DNA of 64,000 bases from Isoetes taiwanensis (lineage: Eukaryota; Streptophyta; Lycopodiopsida; Isoetales; Isoetaceae): the NCBI GenBank assembly GCA_021234155.1, contig JAJEKV010000002.1, forward strand, positions 23,204,942-23,268,941, written 5' to 3'. Numbering within the stretch: position 1 is the stretch's first letter; every line of letters begins with the position of its first letter. The notes beneath the pieces are model-generated. The model was not told the DNA's origin. It did not search any database and saw only the letters and a list, made by a program, of their open reading frames with translations. Position numbers and translations under genes: made by a program. This document shows positions 49,413-62,054 of the stretch, piece after piece.

Positions 49413-49458
49413 TTGCAGTATCTATTTCTGTTCTCGCCTAATTTGTTCCTTAAAAATT
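49413..49458. repeat. Duplicated segment C, copy 2, second part
   Basis: Matches 37311-37353 (GCAGTATCTATTTCTGTTCT and onwards). Confidence 0.85.
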
Positions 49459-51322
49459 ATTACTTGCCAATATTAGTTGTTTACAGCCAAGCTTAGTGCC
49501 AGCGACCAAATATGAATGAGGAGAGCATCCTTTTACCATATCTTTGGACAATGCACTATAACCATTCGTAGACTCTGTATTTTTCCTATTTCACTTTTGT
49601 CTGCTTCTTTTCATTTAGAAGACCATGTTTTGCATCCAACCAAATCACATGATGGCTCACAACACAGGCCAATAGCCCTCACGCTGGCGTGCTTACTCTT
49701 TAAAGGTACCTATGTTACTTCCATTTTGCATATATTTTAACAACCTGATAGTCGCCTATGTTACTTTCTAGCAACTGCATTATGCGGTGATGCAAATTGC
49801 AAGATGCAGGCTCATGGATTGAATAATGAATGGAAAATATCACTTTAACTTCTTGCACATGAAGTGCTTACCATTAATAATTCCATCTTTCCATCATCTA
49901 TTCATATATACTAGGACTTTGAAAAAGTATTAAATTCTTCATTAAATTCTTAGACAATTTCTGAAAACTCAATTTCGTTTCTTACTTCAGGTACATCCAT
50001 AGGTTGCAATATAGTCATATCATCTTCCTCAACTCGCAACTACCTCTGTGATTCTTTCGCAACAACCAGTTGTATTTACGATGATAGCATGACCATATCA
50101 CAGAGGAGTTTGCACACTGCAAAAATTCATCCATCCAGCTCAATTGTCAAGGTTTGTTCTGAAATTTGCGGCAATCAGACACATATCCATTGCATACATG
50201 ACCAACTTCAACAGTCTGTTTGCAGTCATCTCAACATCTTTATGATCATACCTTCTTACCTCTATACTTCCAAATCGTTTCGCTTACCTTCATGTCAATA
50301 CAGGTTCGGTCTACAGCATCCTTGGTATTTGGCTTCCTTTGTGCTGTCAGTCCGTGACTATGCAGGACATCTGATAATAGGAGATGTACCATGAAGAAAA
50401 GGCTCCGACATTTTCATATGTTCCTTTCCTATCCTCTGATACCCAGATATAATCCGATCCTCTCCATAAAGGGTAAACAGCTCCCATGTTGATTCTTTCA
50501 TAACTTAGGTAACGAGGTTTCACATTATTCTAATCTACATTTGTTTACATTTCAATTGCAATGCAGTGTTTACCATTGAGGTTGCAAATGTCGTCTGCCC
50601 TGACATCTAAAACAATAGGTTTCTTATTTTTGAAAGTTTCTTCCATTTGTCAGCTTCTAACCATATCTGCTCTCATTCACACAATAAAAGAGCACTTCCC
50701 CGTGAACCCAGCATAGAGAATAACTCTTTAGCTCACCAACTAACACAACCTAGGTATTTTTTCCACCTTCACTTGATGGTATTCCCGATGTTTTGCTTCC
50801 AGATTTGCTTCCAGCATTATTTTAAAGTTGTATGCATGAAGGCGATTTCACAATGTGCAGATGCATGAGCATGGAGCAATAAGATGCTAGATCAAAGAAT
50901 TGCATGCTTTTATCCAGCAAACACCCATAATATAGCACGCCTTTCCAGCCTCATCTTGACATTGAAGGTATGACACTATTCTTTGTTAATCAATAGGCTA
51001 ATACTATGATACAATGGCTAATATTCCGATATGATATCCATTTATTCTACAACTTTTTTTCCTTCATATATGTATGAGCTATTGCAAGCATATATTGTTG
51101 CGATGCATATATATATCACGTTGTGCCAACAAGGATGTAGAGATACTATAAATTATTTATTGACTGACTACTCTGCGCATGCATATATCTCAGTCCCTTG
51201 GATGTCCTTTTTTTTTAAAAGATACAATAGCCTGCAAGTACCAACGTGTTCTACACTTGAATTGAGGTATGTCTGATGCTATATTAAATGAAACTGAAGT
51301 CTTAACATCTTATGCATTTGTT
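49459..51322. other. No recognised gene
   Basis: AT-rich with short open frames only; I see no transposon end or RNA gene. Confidence 0.45.
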
Positions 51323-51464
51323 ACAGGTTAGTTTTACCCTACTGATGCACTGTGCCGCAATAGTAATCCAACTTAGTACGAGAGGAACCGTTGATTCGCA
51401 TACTTGGTCATTGCGCTTGGTTGAAAAGCCAGTGGCGCGAAGCTACCATGCGTAGGATTATGAC
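51323..51464 (+). rRNA. 25S rRNA fragment (retrocopied, not a functional gene)
   Basis: It begins ACAGGTTAGTTTTACCCTAC, passes through CTTAGTACGAGAGGAACCGT and TTGGTTGAAAAGCCAGTGGC, and ends GGATTATGAC, all near-universal text of the large-subunit rRNA 3' region. Several C-to-T and G-to-A changes fit decay of a methylated copy. Confidence 0.93.
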
Positions 51465-51955
51465 GCTTATAGCTTCCATTCGCACGGGGGCACATCGCCT
51501 CCGCATTGAAACAGGGCGTTGGGCTCGTGAAGCACGGGAGCAAAGGCTTTGCCAGTGTTGCCACCAGGGCGCGATTGAGGATGAATGTCATGCCCTCCAG
51601 ACCTGCCCAGCATTTGCCCATATCCGACAGCGATATGTTCGATTACTAGTGCCTGCCCAGCCGTTGCATCAGTTATTGGCTACGGCGTCAGTGGGTTTGT
51701 TGGGGTCATACCTCCAGGAGGTTATGGATGCACGGACTCGTTTGTGTCCTACGGGACGGCATTGAACTGTCCTATGCAATTGTACAGTGTGCCAGCAGGC
51801 TTATTACTGCTAAGGTTTTTCCCTCGAAAACCCTTCGGGGCGGGGGTTTTTTAATCCTGTCAGTAATATGCTTGCTGCTCTCTCTTTTTTTGTTTGGGTC
51901 CCATAGGCCAATTGGTCTCCGTGGACGCTAAAAACCTATTCTATTCTATTCTAAT
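51323..51955 (+). mobile_element. Chimeric retrocopy: 25S rRNA piece fused to a LINE 3' end
   Basis: 51323-51464 is sense 25S rRNA including the sarcin-ricin loop (TAGTACGAGAGGAACC). From 51465 the sequence is LINE: a frame with IMTLIASIRTGAHRLRIETG, the zinc motif CQCCHQGAIEDECHALQTC, the 3' untranslated region with AAAACCCTTCGGGGCGGGGG and GGTCTCCGTGGACGCTAAAA, and an (ATTCT)n tail. Both parts are in the same orientation. This is the structure expected if the reverse transcriptase jumped from LINE RNA to rRNA. It is related to the GC-rich LINE at 9540-10055. Confidence 0.88.
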
Positions 51956-53848
51956 ATTAAAGCCTTTTCACCAGTGGTGTTTATAGCTTAGCGTGTGGTC
52001 TAAGCACCCACAACCCACGCTGAAAAGTTAGATTTGTAAGTTCAAAGTACACCTTTGACTTGGACTTCTTTCATTCTGTGTATTTTCGTTTTCTGATCAC
52101 AGAGTCTTAGTCTTAGACTGTGGAGTTAGCATTGGTTGCATATGCAAAATACGGTTTCAGTTAGTTATAAGCAATGATTGCCTTTTTGACATGAGCATAT
52201 TATAAACCATATTGTGGTTGGAAATGCAAAGTACAGTTTTTGTTTGTTCTGAGTTATGCCCGGCTTCTAGATGTGACTACACCATGCTGTCGGCATGTAT
52301 TTAGCTGCACATGAATATATGGACATGCATATTCAACTTTTATCATGAGTTCTGCCACCCTTTGCAAACAGCTCGACTGTTGGTAAGTGTTATTAAATTG
52401 ATAAGGTTATGTAGTTTTTGTAGCTATTGCCTGCTTTGCATGTTTAGGTCGAATACAAGTTTCCCAAATTTGGATATATTAAAGGCCATTCAGGCGAGCG
52501 AATATTGTTCCGTCAGATCTAGAGTACAAATAACTATAACTAGGTTGTCATTCTGAACATCTCTATTCAACATTTCTATTCATGTGCCATTTACTTTCAA
52601 ATGTTTCTGTAGATCAGAAGCAGAATCCAGAGTTGCAGGCCTCAATGAAAGCATATTTGTCACTTCTATAAATGTTGTAGGACCATCGAGTGGCATGTTT
52701 ATTCTAGCATCAGGTTTTAGTAATGCCTATAACTTCATTGTTGCATTGACATGCTCCAATTTTCTTATCTTGCTGCCATATATAATATTTTGCAATGGCG
52801 CTTTCTTGAGTAAGATCTTTACACCTGACGTCATTTTATTCCAGGACTTTGTTTTGGATAGCAGATGTTGTATTGGCACCATAAACAACACCATTCAAAT
52901 CTACCTCTATTCTTGCATCACAGAGCTGTCAAAAATGAATTGTTCAACCTAGCAGCCACACTTCAGCAATCTTGACACCATACTTCCGACAGAGGTCTCT
53001 GATATATATAACTCCTCTGAAAATAAGTTTGCCCACAGCCAGAAAAGGGTCGAGGATAGGAAGACACTAACTTCGTCATATGGTAATAGCTATGACATTG
53101 ATATCCAAGGTTTACTATCTCTAGCATTTTTGATGTACGATATAATATGATATCTGCAAAATATCTCTTTTGTTAACAATCGACAATGAAGGTACACTTT
53201 GTGCATTCAAATATAATGCAAGATGGACAACATTAACAATGTCGTATTGGAGATAAGCTCACTTTATTCCTTTACAACTATGCATAGGCATTTCTTACAA
53301 ACATGCATAGGTTACACACCTAACAGTTGCATATTCAGGTTCCATGTTAGGTATGGTTGATGAATCTTGCAATGTTCCTCTATGTTACCCTTGCCCCTTC
53401 CAAGCAAAAAAGGAATTGACATTCTCTTTGGGGTTTATTCCACATAGGAAAACAACAACCAAGCAACTCTGAAATAATTTTCCATATTCTTTCCAACTAC
53501 ATTGTCGCATTGCACTTTAAAGATTTCAATTGTCACATTTCCCACAAACAACTATGTCACTTCAAAATTGCATCATAGAATATGCTCAATATTCCTATCC
53601 CAACGGCATTTACAACTTCATTAACTAAGATTATTAAATCATATCGTCACAAACTTGAATCCTAATTCATCTCGACTACTTCCAATCACAAATCATATCC
53701 TCACAAATTTCAAATCTAATTCATCTCAACTACTTCCATATCAAGACACAACAAAATGAGACTATTTGTACGTAGTCCAACAAAATACCACATGTACACA
53801 AAATTAATGAATTACACATCACACAACGACCTCTTCAAATGTTGAAAA
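51956..53848. other. No recognised gene; one weak tRNA-like stretch
   Basis: At 51975-52052 text starting GGTGTTTATAGCTTAGCG and ending GTTCAAAGTACACC has pairing ends and A/B-box-like words, so it may be a tRNA-derived repeat; support is weak. Part of this region should belong to the Helitron that ends at 53876, whose 5' end I could not place. Confidence 0.35.
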
Positions 53849-53876
53849 GCCCGGCAACGCCGGGCACCATAACTAG
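53849..53876 (+). mobile_element. Helitron 3' terminus
   Basis: Hairpin GCCCGGC-AAC-GCCGGGC (53849-53865), seven bases, CTAG (53873-53876), then T. Segment A starts directly after it; in the other copy (38072-38090) the same sequence continues without the Helitron, so the boundary is confirmed by an empty site. Confidence 0.82.
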
Positions 53877-56230
53877 TTAAACAATAAAAATGGGTCAGTG
53901 TACCAAATCCGTTAGCTGGCAAAGCTTTGGTAAACGGATGTACAAAAGCCAATCAGAGCTTGAACAGAAAAATGCGTCTTGCTCTACCTAGTCAGAAGAA
54001 GCTTTAAGCCCTTTGATGATGCTGTAATCCGCCTGTAAACAGAAGCTGTCTGCATCTGCCCCCTTCTTTCTGGCCATGCCCGCACCTCTTTCATGCCAAA
54101 CAAAATAAAACCCTAAAAACGAAGGTCTCGAGCTCTGTCCAGTTCGCACAATTTAGCTTTTGGGTTTTTGTAAATGTGCTTCTTTGCCCAAGCCTTGAGA
54201 ATATAGACAGACAAAAGTACTTTGTAGCTCTTCGGAACTTATTGCCGTCAATGTCATTGTCGGGGCTGTTGGGTGCATCCATGCACAAAACCATATGCAT
54301 CAACAGTGATAGCAAACTAGAAGCTATGGGTACTTTTCCAATTTTTGAACTTCTTATTTGTCATGCAGCAACTTCGGATGAGTTTGATTAATTTAATTTC
54401 TTGAGATTTCTAGCAATATAGATGGCTTATTTAAAATATATGGTTGGGTAATGTGTTGCAGGTTGCAGCAGCTAATATTATTGCATTAGCTTGGAACATA
54501 TATTTTATCTTTTGCAACTCATACAGATGTAGGTGCAGGAAAGAATGATTTTGATTCTAAGGCAATATAACAATGAAGATTGTTGCAACGAAATTCTGTA
54601 TTATAATTCTATTTGCAGGCTCTTTGTATAGAGTCTAGAATTAACCATCTTATAACTTGAATAAACTTGGCTAAACGAAAACCATATAGACACTTGTTAC
54701 TCGTACTGTGTTGGGATTATGGACTCAAGTCTGAACATGCACGAATTGGGTAAGCCAAAGGTTGAAAAGAACTCTATATTGAACGTTTCTTCCCTGTATT
54801 AGATACCACTTCCTAGATTTCTCTGCAGATGTCCAACAATTTTTCCAACATTTTTTGTTATATTTTCACTGGTTTCTATCTTCCAAGCAATTCTATTATA
54901 AAGTGCATCCTTTGTAATAACAAGTTCTCATTATTAGACACAAGCTACATTGTGTAACAGGAATGCAATGTTTTTGTATTCTTTCAATGAACCTACAAGC
55001 AATGGAAAGTTATTTCCAATACAAAGTTATTTTGCTGCAAAAGAGACAGAAAAAAAAGAGAAAAGAGTAAGATGGAAGCAAGATTTTAATACGAGGACCT
55101 AAGGAGAATTAAGTTATGAATCATCCTTCTCATCTCCGCAGCACAAAGAAATTATGGTTTAACAATATGTTAAATTGAATCAAGAAAAAAAAAATATCAA
55201 GACACTAGGATTCTTGAAAGATGGTGTTAATTGTATTGACTAAGGAGAAACTTGCTATGTTTAGCTAAGGGATCTAAGAGTTGTGTATGGAACATCACAG
55301 GTTGTAGTGTTATCATTCTAGAACCAATCAAATATTTGCAACTAATGATGAGTATTTTGCAAAGACATCTAACAAAGAAATAGACACCATACCTTAGTTT
55401 GAATAGCAAGAGTCTCTATAGAGCAGATATTGCTGTTGTATGTGCATTGCACGGACTTTGACCATTGAAAATATTTTCTCCATTTACTTCTTGCATAGTG
55501 CTACCTATAATATTTTAGCAAGTTTCTTTTCTTAAAGATGGTCATGTGTTTTCGTCACTTTGGATGTTGCTTTATTCATTTGCATCTAACGTGACCTGAA
55601 ACTTAATGCAGAGCTAACACAACCTAAGACTTATTGCAGAGTCCAACTTCATGCGGTTGGAACCGAACCGCCGCGATAAATTGCTTGTATTAAAAATGAT
55701 GTTCTCTTGTGTGGCCCATGGTTCTTAAACGGCAAATCGGCTCTGCAAATAGACAAATCTTCTACTTTGTGAAAGACTTCTCAAAGTTCTTTAAGCGACT
55801 ATGATCTCTGCTTTTGTTACCGTCAACGGATTTTTTTCAAACATGGGCCTTTTCTGGGGGATTTTTTATTCGACAAGGGCGACACCACGACCATATTTGA
55901 TAACGCCATTTTTACCACGGTCGTTGCTGTGTTGAACGCAATTTTCTGCTAAATCCGTGGCGGGGCTACGGGGTTTCGTAACTACATCACCGTGTCTAAA
56001 GCCTATGGTTAAAAACACCTCTTTCTATTCAAATCCTTAAATACCAAAGGGCATACAAATTTTAGATTGCCCATTTGATTAAACTATTTTCTTAATACAC
56101 CAGGGTTATGCTTTTTTGTACCAAAAACAATTGAGGCAACATGTTCATTGAAGTTTACAATTATCCTGTCAAAATATCTATTTATAGGCCTTTTCGAATC
56201 TCTGTCACCTTAATAGTTGATCTACACATT
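53877..56230. repeat. Duplicated segment A, copy 2
   Basis: It matches 38085-39508 plus 40775-41659. It lacks the truncated LINE and the MITE. Beyond 56230 the match continues, via the inverted spacer at 42356-42688, into the 3' end of the MORC gene. Confidence 0.92.
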
Positions 56231-56399
56231 GTGCTGCACTTTCTAATCCAAAAGTTCAATAAGACATAGTAAACATTCAACCCAACCGCGAAAGGATTCA
56301 TTATAGTACAATGTTTCAAAAATATGGGTTAACCCAATACAAAGGTCAGGATCATATTACAGAGGGTGAGACAGATATTCTACAATTTGTGGCAAAAAT

Positions 56400-59300
56400 T
56401 CATTCGTCTTCAACTTTTCGCAATCTCCTTAAAGCTTTTCCAGATCTAGTTCCCCTACCTCTTACAGTTCTGCTATTTTGAGATTCCTTCCGCCTCCTGC
56501 CATACCGACGGATTGGCTCAGAATCTTCCGAATCTTCACTCTCAACGTCACCTACAATGATACATTATGCTTCAGCCAATTGATTGAATACCTAGAAGAG
56601 CCACTTAATGTATATCAGTGTTACCATTCATTTCTGGAATAGATTGCCCATGACGCTTGGTACCGACGGTCACAACACCCTCTTCAGGTTGTTCTTCTGG
56701 ACTTTCACACCTTCCATTAAAAGGGTACATATAGCAAAACCTGGTTGAAAAGTGAAATCAAATCCTGGTCAAGCTCATACAGATAACTAGATAACTGTTA
56801 TTTTCATTACAATATTTCAGAAAACCAATTTCACATTCTTATGACTAATCTCACATTGAAAAGGCGGGATTAAAAGAAAAGAAATGCTTTAAATTCATTT
56901 CCGATTTCAAGATCTAATATGATACCATTCGTCTGGGAGATTTTCATTGTCAACATCTGGGTTCAATTTCCTCCATTTTAAGCATTTATTGCACTGGACC
57001 CAGTCCACATCAGGTTTCCAGCTCTCCCTAGGCTTCCTTCTCTACATATTATTCAAATGCATGCATTAGTTAGTTAGAAACTTCATCAAGAAGCACTTAT
57101 TTGAGAATTATTCCACCTGCAGTCCTTCACCATTACGCTCCCAGTATTTATCAGCTTCTTCGGCAAGCCATCTCTCGAGGTTGGCATATGTTTCACTGTC
57201 TTCAAAACCTTGCTTGTTATTAAGAACACCTACACGGCCTTTTCCAAATTCCTAGAAAATTATAGAGTCAATAACGTACCAAATAATAAATGATTCAAAG
57301 ATCTGAATATACCATCAAGGAAGTTATGTCAATAACTCCAACCACCCCACGTCCCCAATCTGCACTATGCATCATGTTTCCCACCCTTTTGTAGGCCTGT
57401 GTAAAAGCTTGTTTATAGTAGGTTTACAGGGAAAAGAGACTTAAAAGTAGCTAAAGGTAAATCTCCCTAACCTCAATGAGGCGACCATGCCAATAAAGAA
57501 AAATACCACAATTTGCCTTTTTGAATTCATCCTGGCTGTGACCCAGCGTCAACTCCACTTCCTTCCCTTGTAATGTATGCCTAGTCCTGCTTGTCTCACT
57601 TAGTGATTCCCTAAGCCTCCTTGTTTTCACCTACATGAATATTCCCCCTATAGCATAAAGATACACTACTAAAAAAGAACAAAGCTCAACAATTCTCGTG
57701 TATTCTATTAATCTCAGATCATTAGTTGATCAAAAGTCTGCAAAAGATCCATTTATTCACCTGCGAACCTTGGATAAAGATTATCATGTGAGGATCAAGA
57801 AAAATCACTTCAAGATATGCTCGTAGAGAATAATCAAGCGGCACCTGACGAATGAACAACAACAAGCTACAATCACTAATATGCCACAGCCTCAGAATAT
57901 AATACCAAAACAATCAAAAGTACCTCAATGCTTATTTGCCCTGGCCTAGTGCGCACCCGTCTAGACCGTAATGTTATATCTCCTTTAGCATCTGACTTGT
58001 TGTCATCCCACTTCAAGGAATACTCAGCACCCCACTTTTCCAAGTTATAAATATAAATGCACGTGCCTGAAGCATCTCCAAAAGAAGCCAATTCGTGCCC
58101 AATGCCATATTTATCAAATGGAGAATAATCTATAACAGCTTTTTCATTAGCTTTGGCCTCATCCAGCCCATGTGCCCTCAAGTCGTATTCCATTCTCCCA
58201 TGCTGTCTATGGTAGGTAACGACAGGCACTTCCAAAACCTTACATAAAATTAAGATACAATAAATAACAGCTCCACTAACTTGTAGGTATGTGTCTGCAA
58301 ACATTTAACCTAACATAGTACATCCTTTCCTACCTTACATGCAAGGAAAGTACAAATTGCAACCTTACATCTTTGCCTTCATTGTAGCATGCAGAGAATA
58401 GTGCAATCGACCTGGTTTCACTACTTTGAGTAAAAACAACAGCATCTTTTCCAATACGCATTGACCCTGTCTGCATCAAACAGAGATAAATTCTTTAGTC
58501 CCAAAATAGACTTCAGCAACAAATAATGGTCAAAACTAAATGCAGATGCATAATAGCTGTAGAAAATAGAAGCTCACCTTAAATCCAACTCCAAAACGTC
58601 CAATCTGTTCCACATCATCTTCATCTGGTTTCTTGTGACCAAAAGAGACCATGCGTAAAATATTTTCATGGTTCATTCCAGCTCCATTATCTGAGATGCA
58701 CAACATAGGCACCTCTCTATTCTCTTTTTTCAAGCGCCCAGACTTCACTGAAATATCAAGTCTACACAATAAAAAATTGCTTCTTAGTATAGAAACAAAT
58801 TGCTAAGACCTGGTGGAAGTAACAAATTAAATTAATATACTAAACTTATGATAATGACTGAAGTGCTGCCGCATACATTCAATAGAAAAGTTGATAATCT
58901 AACTTAATGTGCATGCAAGCAGGTTCAATGTCTTCTGCCATCTCAGCACCATATACAAGTTTATGTGAAGCAAATAAATGAGCATCAAAACCTTTTAGCT
59001 CCAGCATCTCTAGCATTATCAACCAACTCTGCTATTCCTCCAAAAAGCCAACTTGCATGCACTTGGCTCAATGTTGTCAAATATTCTGGATGCATTCTTG
59101 CTGCTGTCGCCTTCCCTCCCCATTCTACAATAAAGTATCTTATAAGCCTTTACATAAAAAAAAAACGCCCAAAACATATTTAAAAACTACACCTGCTCCA
59201 TGACCATTTTGGTGTATTTTAGTCTTAGAAGAGAAACAAGGAGAAGCTCTGCTACTTGACCTTCGTCTCCAATAGCAAACAGAAACAGCTTCAAGACGGC

Positions 59301-60582
59301 TAAAGGACCCATTAGATGGAGGCTTAATAAGCAACTGCCATCCATCTACTTCAATGACTGAAACCTAGAAACCAATTACAGGAGTAAAAACCATTATAGC
59401 TTGTTATCCCTTGTCCTAAATTGAAGTTAAATCCAACGCAATGAATTGCATCAAAGTTGCATAACTTTGACTTAAGCGTTTACCATATCCTATTTGGACA
59501 AAAATAAAAATACACCTTCATTGCTCCATGTGAGAAAGAAATGTGGTTGGCTCACTAAGTAAACTCTACACAAAGGCCATAAACATACTGCATGGACCAT
59601 ATCTGCATGTGTTAATGGTTGTGTTACCCAAATGCAATATTATCTTCCCATGTCTGAATCAAGGAAATTGCTGATTTTCCAGTTTCTAAACCCACGGAAT
59701 TGAACGAACTCTCTTAAGCTGCTCGCCTAGTCCATCATTTATATGCACACTACATACTGTCGACTTTCAATTCCCCCCATGGCATGTTGTTGCCACATCT
59801 TATGACTTATGATAAACATTATACACACATTACCCACATTATATATAACATGCGAACAGAAGAGAGCTTTGTTTATAGAAATGGAAAATACTGAGCAGTC
59901 AAAAACAGCAAACAAAAGCAAATAGAATTACATAAAGCAATAGCTAAGACGTGGTACCAGACAGCACAGCATGCCTGTTGCATACCTTCTGTCTGTCATA
60001 TGTATACTTCAGATACTTCAGCCACTCGTCAGGTTGAGGTCCAGTGTTTGGAATTGGAACTATTTCAAAAGATGGAACATCACTAAGTGAATATTGGTTA
60101 GCGGATGCAAAGTCTAAGATCTCAATGCTGCGAGGCCTGTAAAAAAACAATATGCATTAGAAATACAAATTAAAATAGTTTACCCCAAAGCATCTAGTTG
60201 CTACAATTGTCTAACATCAGAGCATTCTTTTCCCGAAGCAGGTAAGTATATTTTTATGCTCAGCCAAAGGCCAAGTCTGCAAACCAAGAAAAAAAGATGC
60301 AAGTACTCTATATATGATGCTGCAACTTACAATAACGTTTTTCATTCAAAACAATTTATCAAAAAGCCACGTGTTCTTACAATGGGAAGGGTGGTGGCTT
60401 ATTGCAGAACACCCGGGAAATAATCTTGTGATCCCTAGTAAGATCACCCTCCCAACTGACATTCTCGCATCCATCTGTGAATAAAATTATAAATCATAGC
60501 CCAAAGTACCAAGCTCATAGTTCCCTACTTAGCATCACATTCATACATTACCCTCATAAGAAGGAATCTTGTTCAAATCCAT
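56400..60582 (-). CDS. MORC-family GHKL ATPase with CW zinc finger, complete, 15 exons
   Basis: Exons on the minus strand: 60582-60552, 60474-60381, 60136-59986, 59364-59193, 59124-58992, 58761-58578, 58470-58369, 58238-57924, 57844-57761, 57630-57472, 57396-57313, 57251-57117, 57041-56926, 56740-56625, 56551-56400. All have GT-AG borders and join in frame to 675 codons plus TGA. Residues 182-190 ELVDNARDA (ATP/Mg box), 218-223 DNGAGM and 248-255 GRFGVGFK are the GHKL ATP-binding motifs; [12 protein letters not shown] and an S5-like part follow. CW finger: Cys 565, 568, 589, 598 with Trp 562 and 571; such fingers read H3K4 methylation. The tail is acidic then basic, nuclear-type. MORC proteins compact chromatin and silence transposons. 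The first 150 residues are not recognised. Start chosen because it is the first ATG that splices in frame; the 5' end is the least certain part. Confidence 0.88.
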
Positions 60583-61088
60583 TTTGCTCTCTTCAATTTG
60601 AACCCATTGGAGGAAAAGTGATTTTGCTGTCAGATTTTGAGTATAGAAGTCTAGGTTACGAAAATAGAGGTATACCTATTTCTGGAAAAGGCAAGGCAGG
60701 CTTCTCTACTGCCGGATGAAAACAAAGGCTACAGGAAGAAAAGCAAGGCAGGAAAAAGGCGGGAAGGGTGAAGAAAGAAAAAAGGGTGAGAAAGGGTGAT
60801 GGGGGAGACCGCCATAGCGAAAATTTTTGGAGCAAAGGCCACATGCACGACGGAATAGTAGAAGTACGAAGAGAGAGAAATTGGGAGAAGAATGGACGGG
60901 CCACCCTCGCTCTTTTTGCGTTTACTAGGCTTTAATTAGAATTAGGGCCTTCCCAAATATAATTATTCTGTCCGGCCTCTTTAATCGTCGTATTGCCTTA
61001 AATTTGAAGTGTTCGGTACCATTCTTGAGGTACTAGCCCTATCCTAATCGCTTTGTTTTTTCCCTTAGTAAAAAATCTGAGCCGAAAT
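60583..61088. other. Upstream region of the MORC gene
   Basis: Presumed 5' untranslated region and promoter. A purine-rich stretch with (GGAAGAAA)-like repeats lies at 60715-60800. No clear TATA box could be assigned. Confidence 0.35.
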
Positions 61089-61851
61089 TCAACCATGGAC
61101 TTGAAATAAAAAATTCACTGCCATACACGTGGCATCGAATCTATCTCTGGCAAGAATACTCTGCAACAAACAGTACTCAATCTGAAATCTTCGTACCATG
61201 GAAACCACCCTGCACCCTTCAGGATTCCTGCTGCTAGATTCAACGCAACTTGAATACACAACCTTCGAGTAATTCTTCCATGGCCGACCCAAATAGCTGC
61301 CAATCTAACCTTCTAGGGTTCTTAATTTCATCACAGAATCTATGGTGCAGCCCTGGAACAAAAATTCGGTGTTTTGATTTGGGTCTGTTCTTCCCTGCGC
61401 AGTGTAGAGAGGACTTGTTGATTCCACAACAGAATTTTGTTGTGTCAATAGCTTTACAGGGTCAGGGACATTCTGAGCTAGAAGGAATACATGGTTGCTT
61501 TTTCACAATCATGCATTTAATTTTTTGCAGGAAATAAGAGAATGGAGGAAGCTTAAAAAATGAGGAGCAAAACAATCCATGCAGGTATCCAAGAATTACG
61601 GCAGAGTGAAATGGGTGGAAAGCATGTAATCCCACCACCATGAATTTGCAGACTCGGATCTCCTCTAACGGCTCCTTCATGAGACGGAGCTCCTCTAGCC
61701 TTTTGTGGGAAAAAACGTATGCTGCAAGTTCTTCCCTTTTGGGACATTCCAATTCCGGCTGCTCCAAATCAGGTCGTTCAAACAAGTCTTTGGCAAAAAA
61801 AAATGCTCTATCCAATGGCGCACTTAATTTCAACCAATAAAAAGCCAACAA
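61089..61851 (-). other. Unrecognised open frames upstream of MORC
   Basis: A 129-codon minus-strand frame (61851-61462) contains a charged, protein-like part (DLFERPDLEQPELECPKREE, LEELRLMKEPLEEIR). A second, of 67 codons, lies at 61292-61089. The acid-rich helical composition suggests possible exons, but no family is recognised. They would be transcribed in the same direction as MORC. Confidence 0.35.
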
Positions 61852-61946
61852 AACCGAGACGATGGCTCATTGGGAAACCTACTAGCCATGCAGATATTAG
61901 CCGAAATTTTTTTATATTCCAAAATTTTCTTTGACATTCTTAAGAA

Positions 61947-61974
61947 CTAGAAATAGAGCTCAGCATTGCTGAGC
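61947..61974 (-). mobile_element. Helitron 3' terminus, minus orientation
   Basis: On the minus strand a hairpin GCTCAGC-AAT-GCTGAGC (61974-61958) is followed by seven bases and CTAG (61950-61947), then T. The body would extend to the right, possibly into the pyrimidine tract or beyond the window. Confidence 0.65.
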
Positions 61975-62054
61975 ATGGCTATGAACTATAAATAATACAC
62001 TGGAGCAATTACTAAATGAACTCATATTTTAAAAAATACATGAATAAGAACATT

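Noticed and set aside
51323-51464. Functional rDNA unit
   Set aside because: Only 142 bp, with substitutions at near-invariant positions and fused to LINE sequence.
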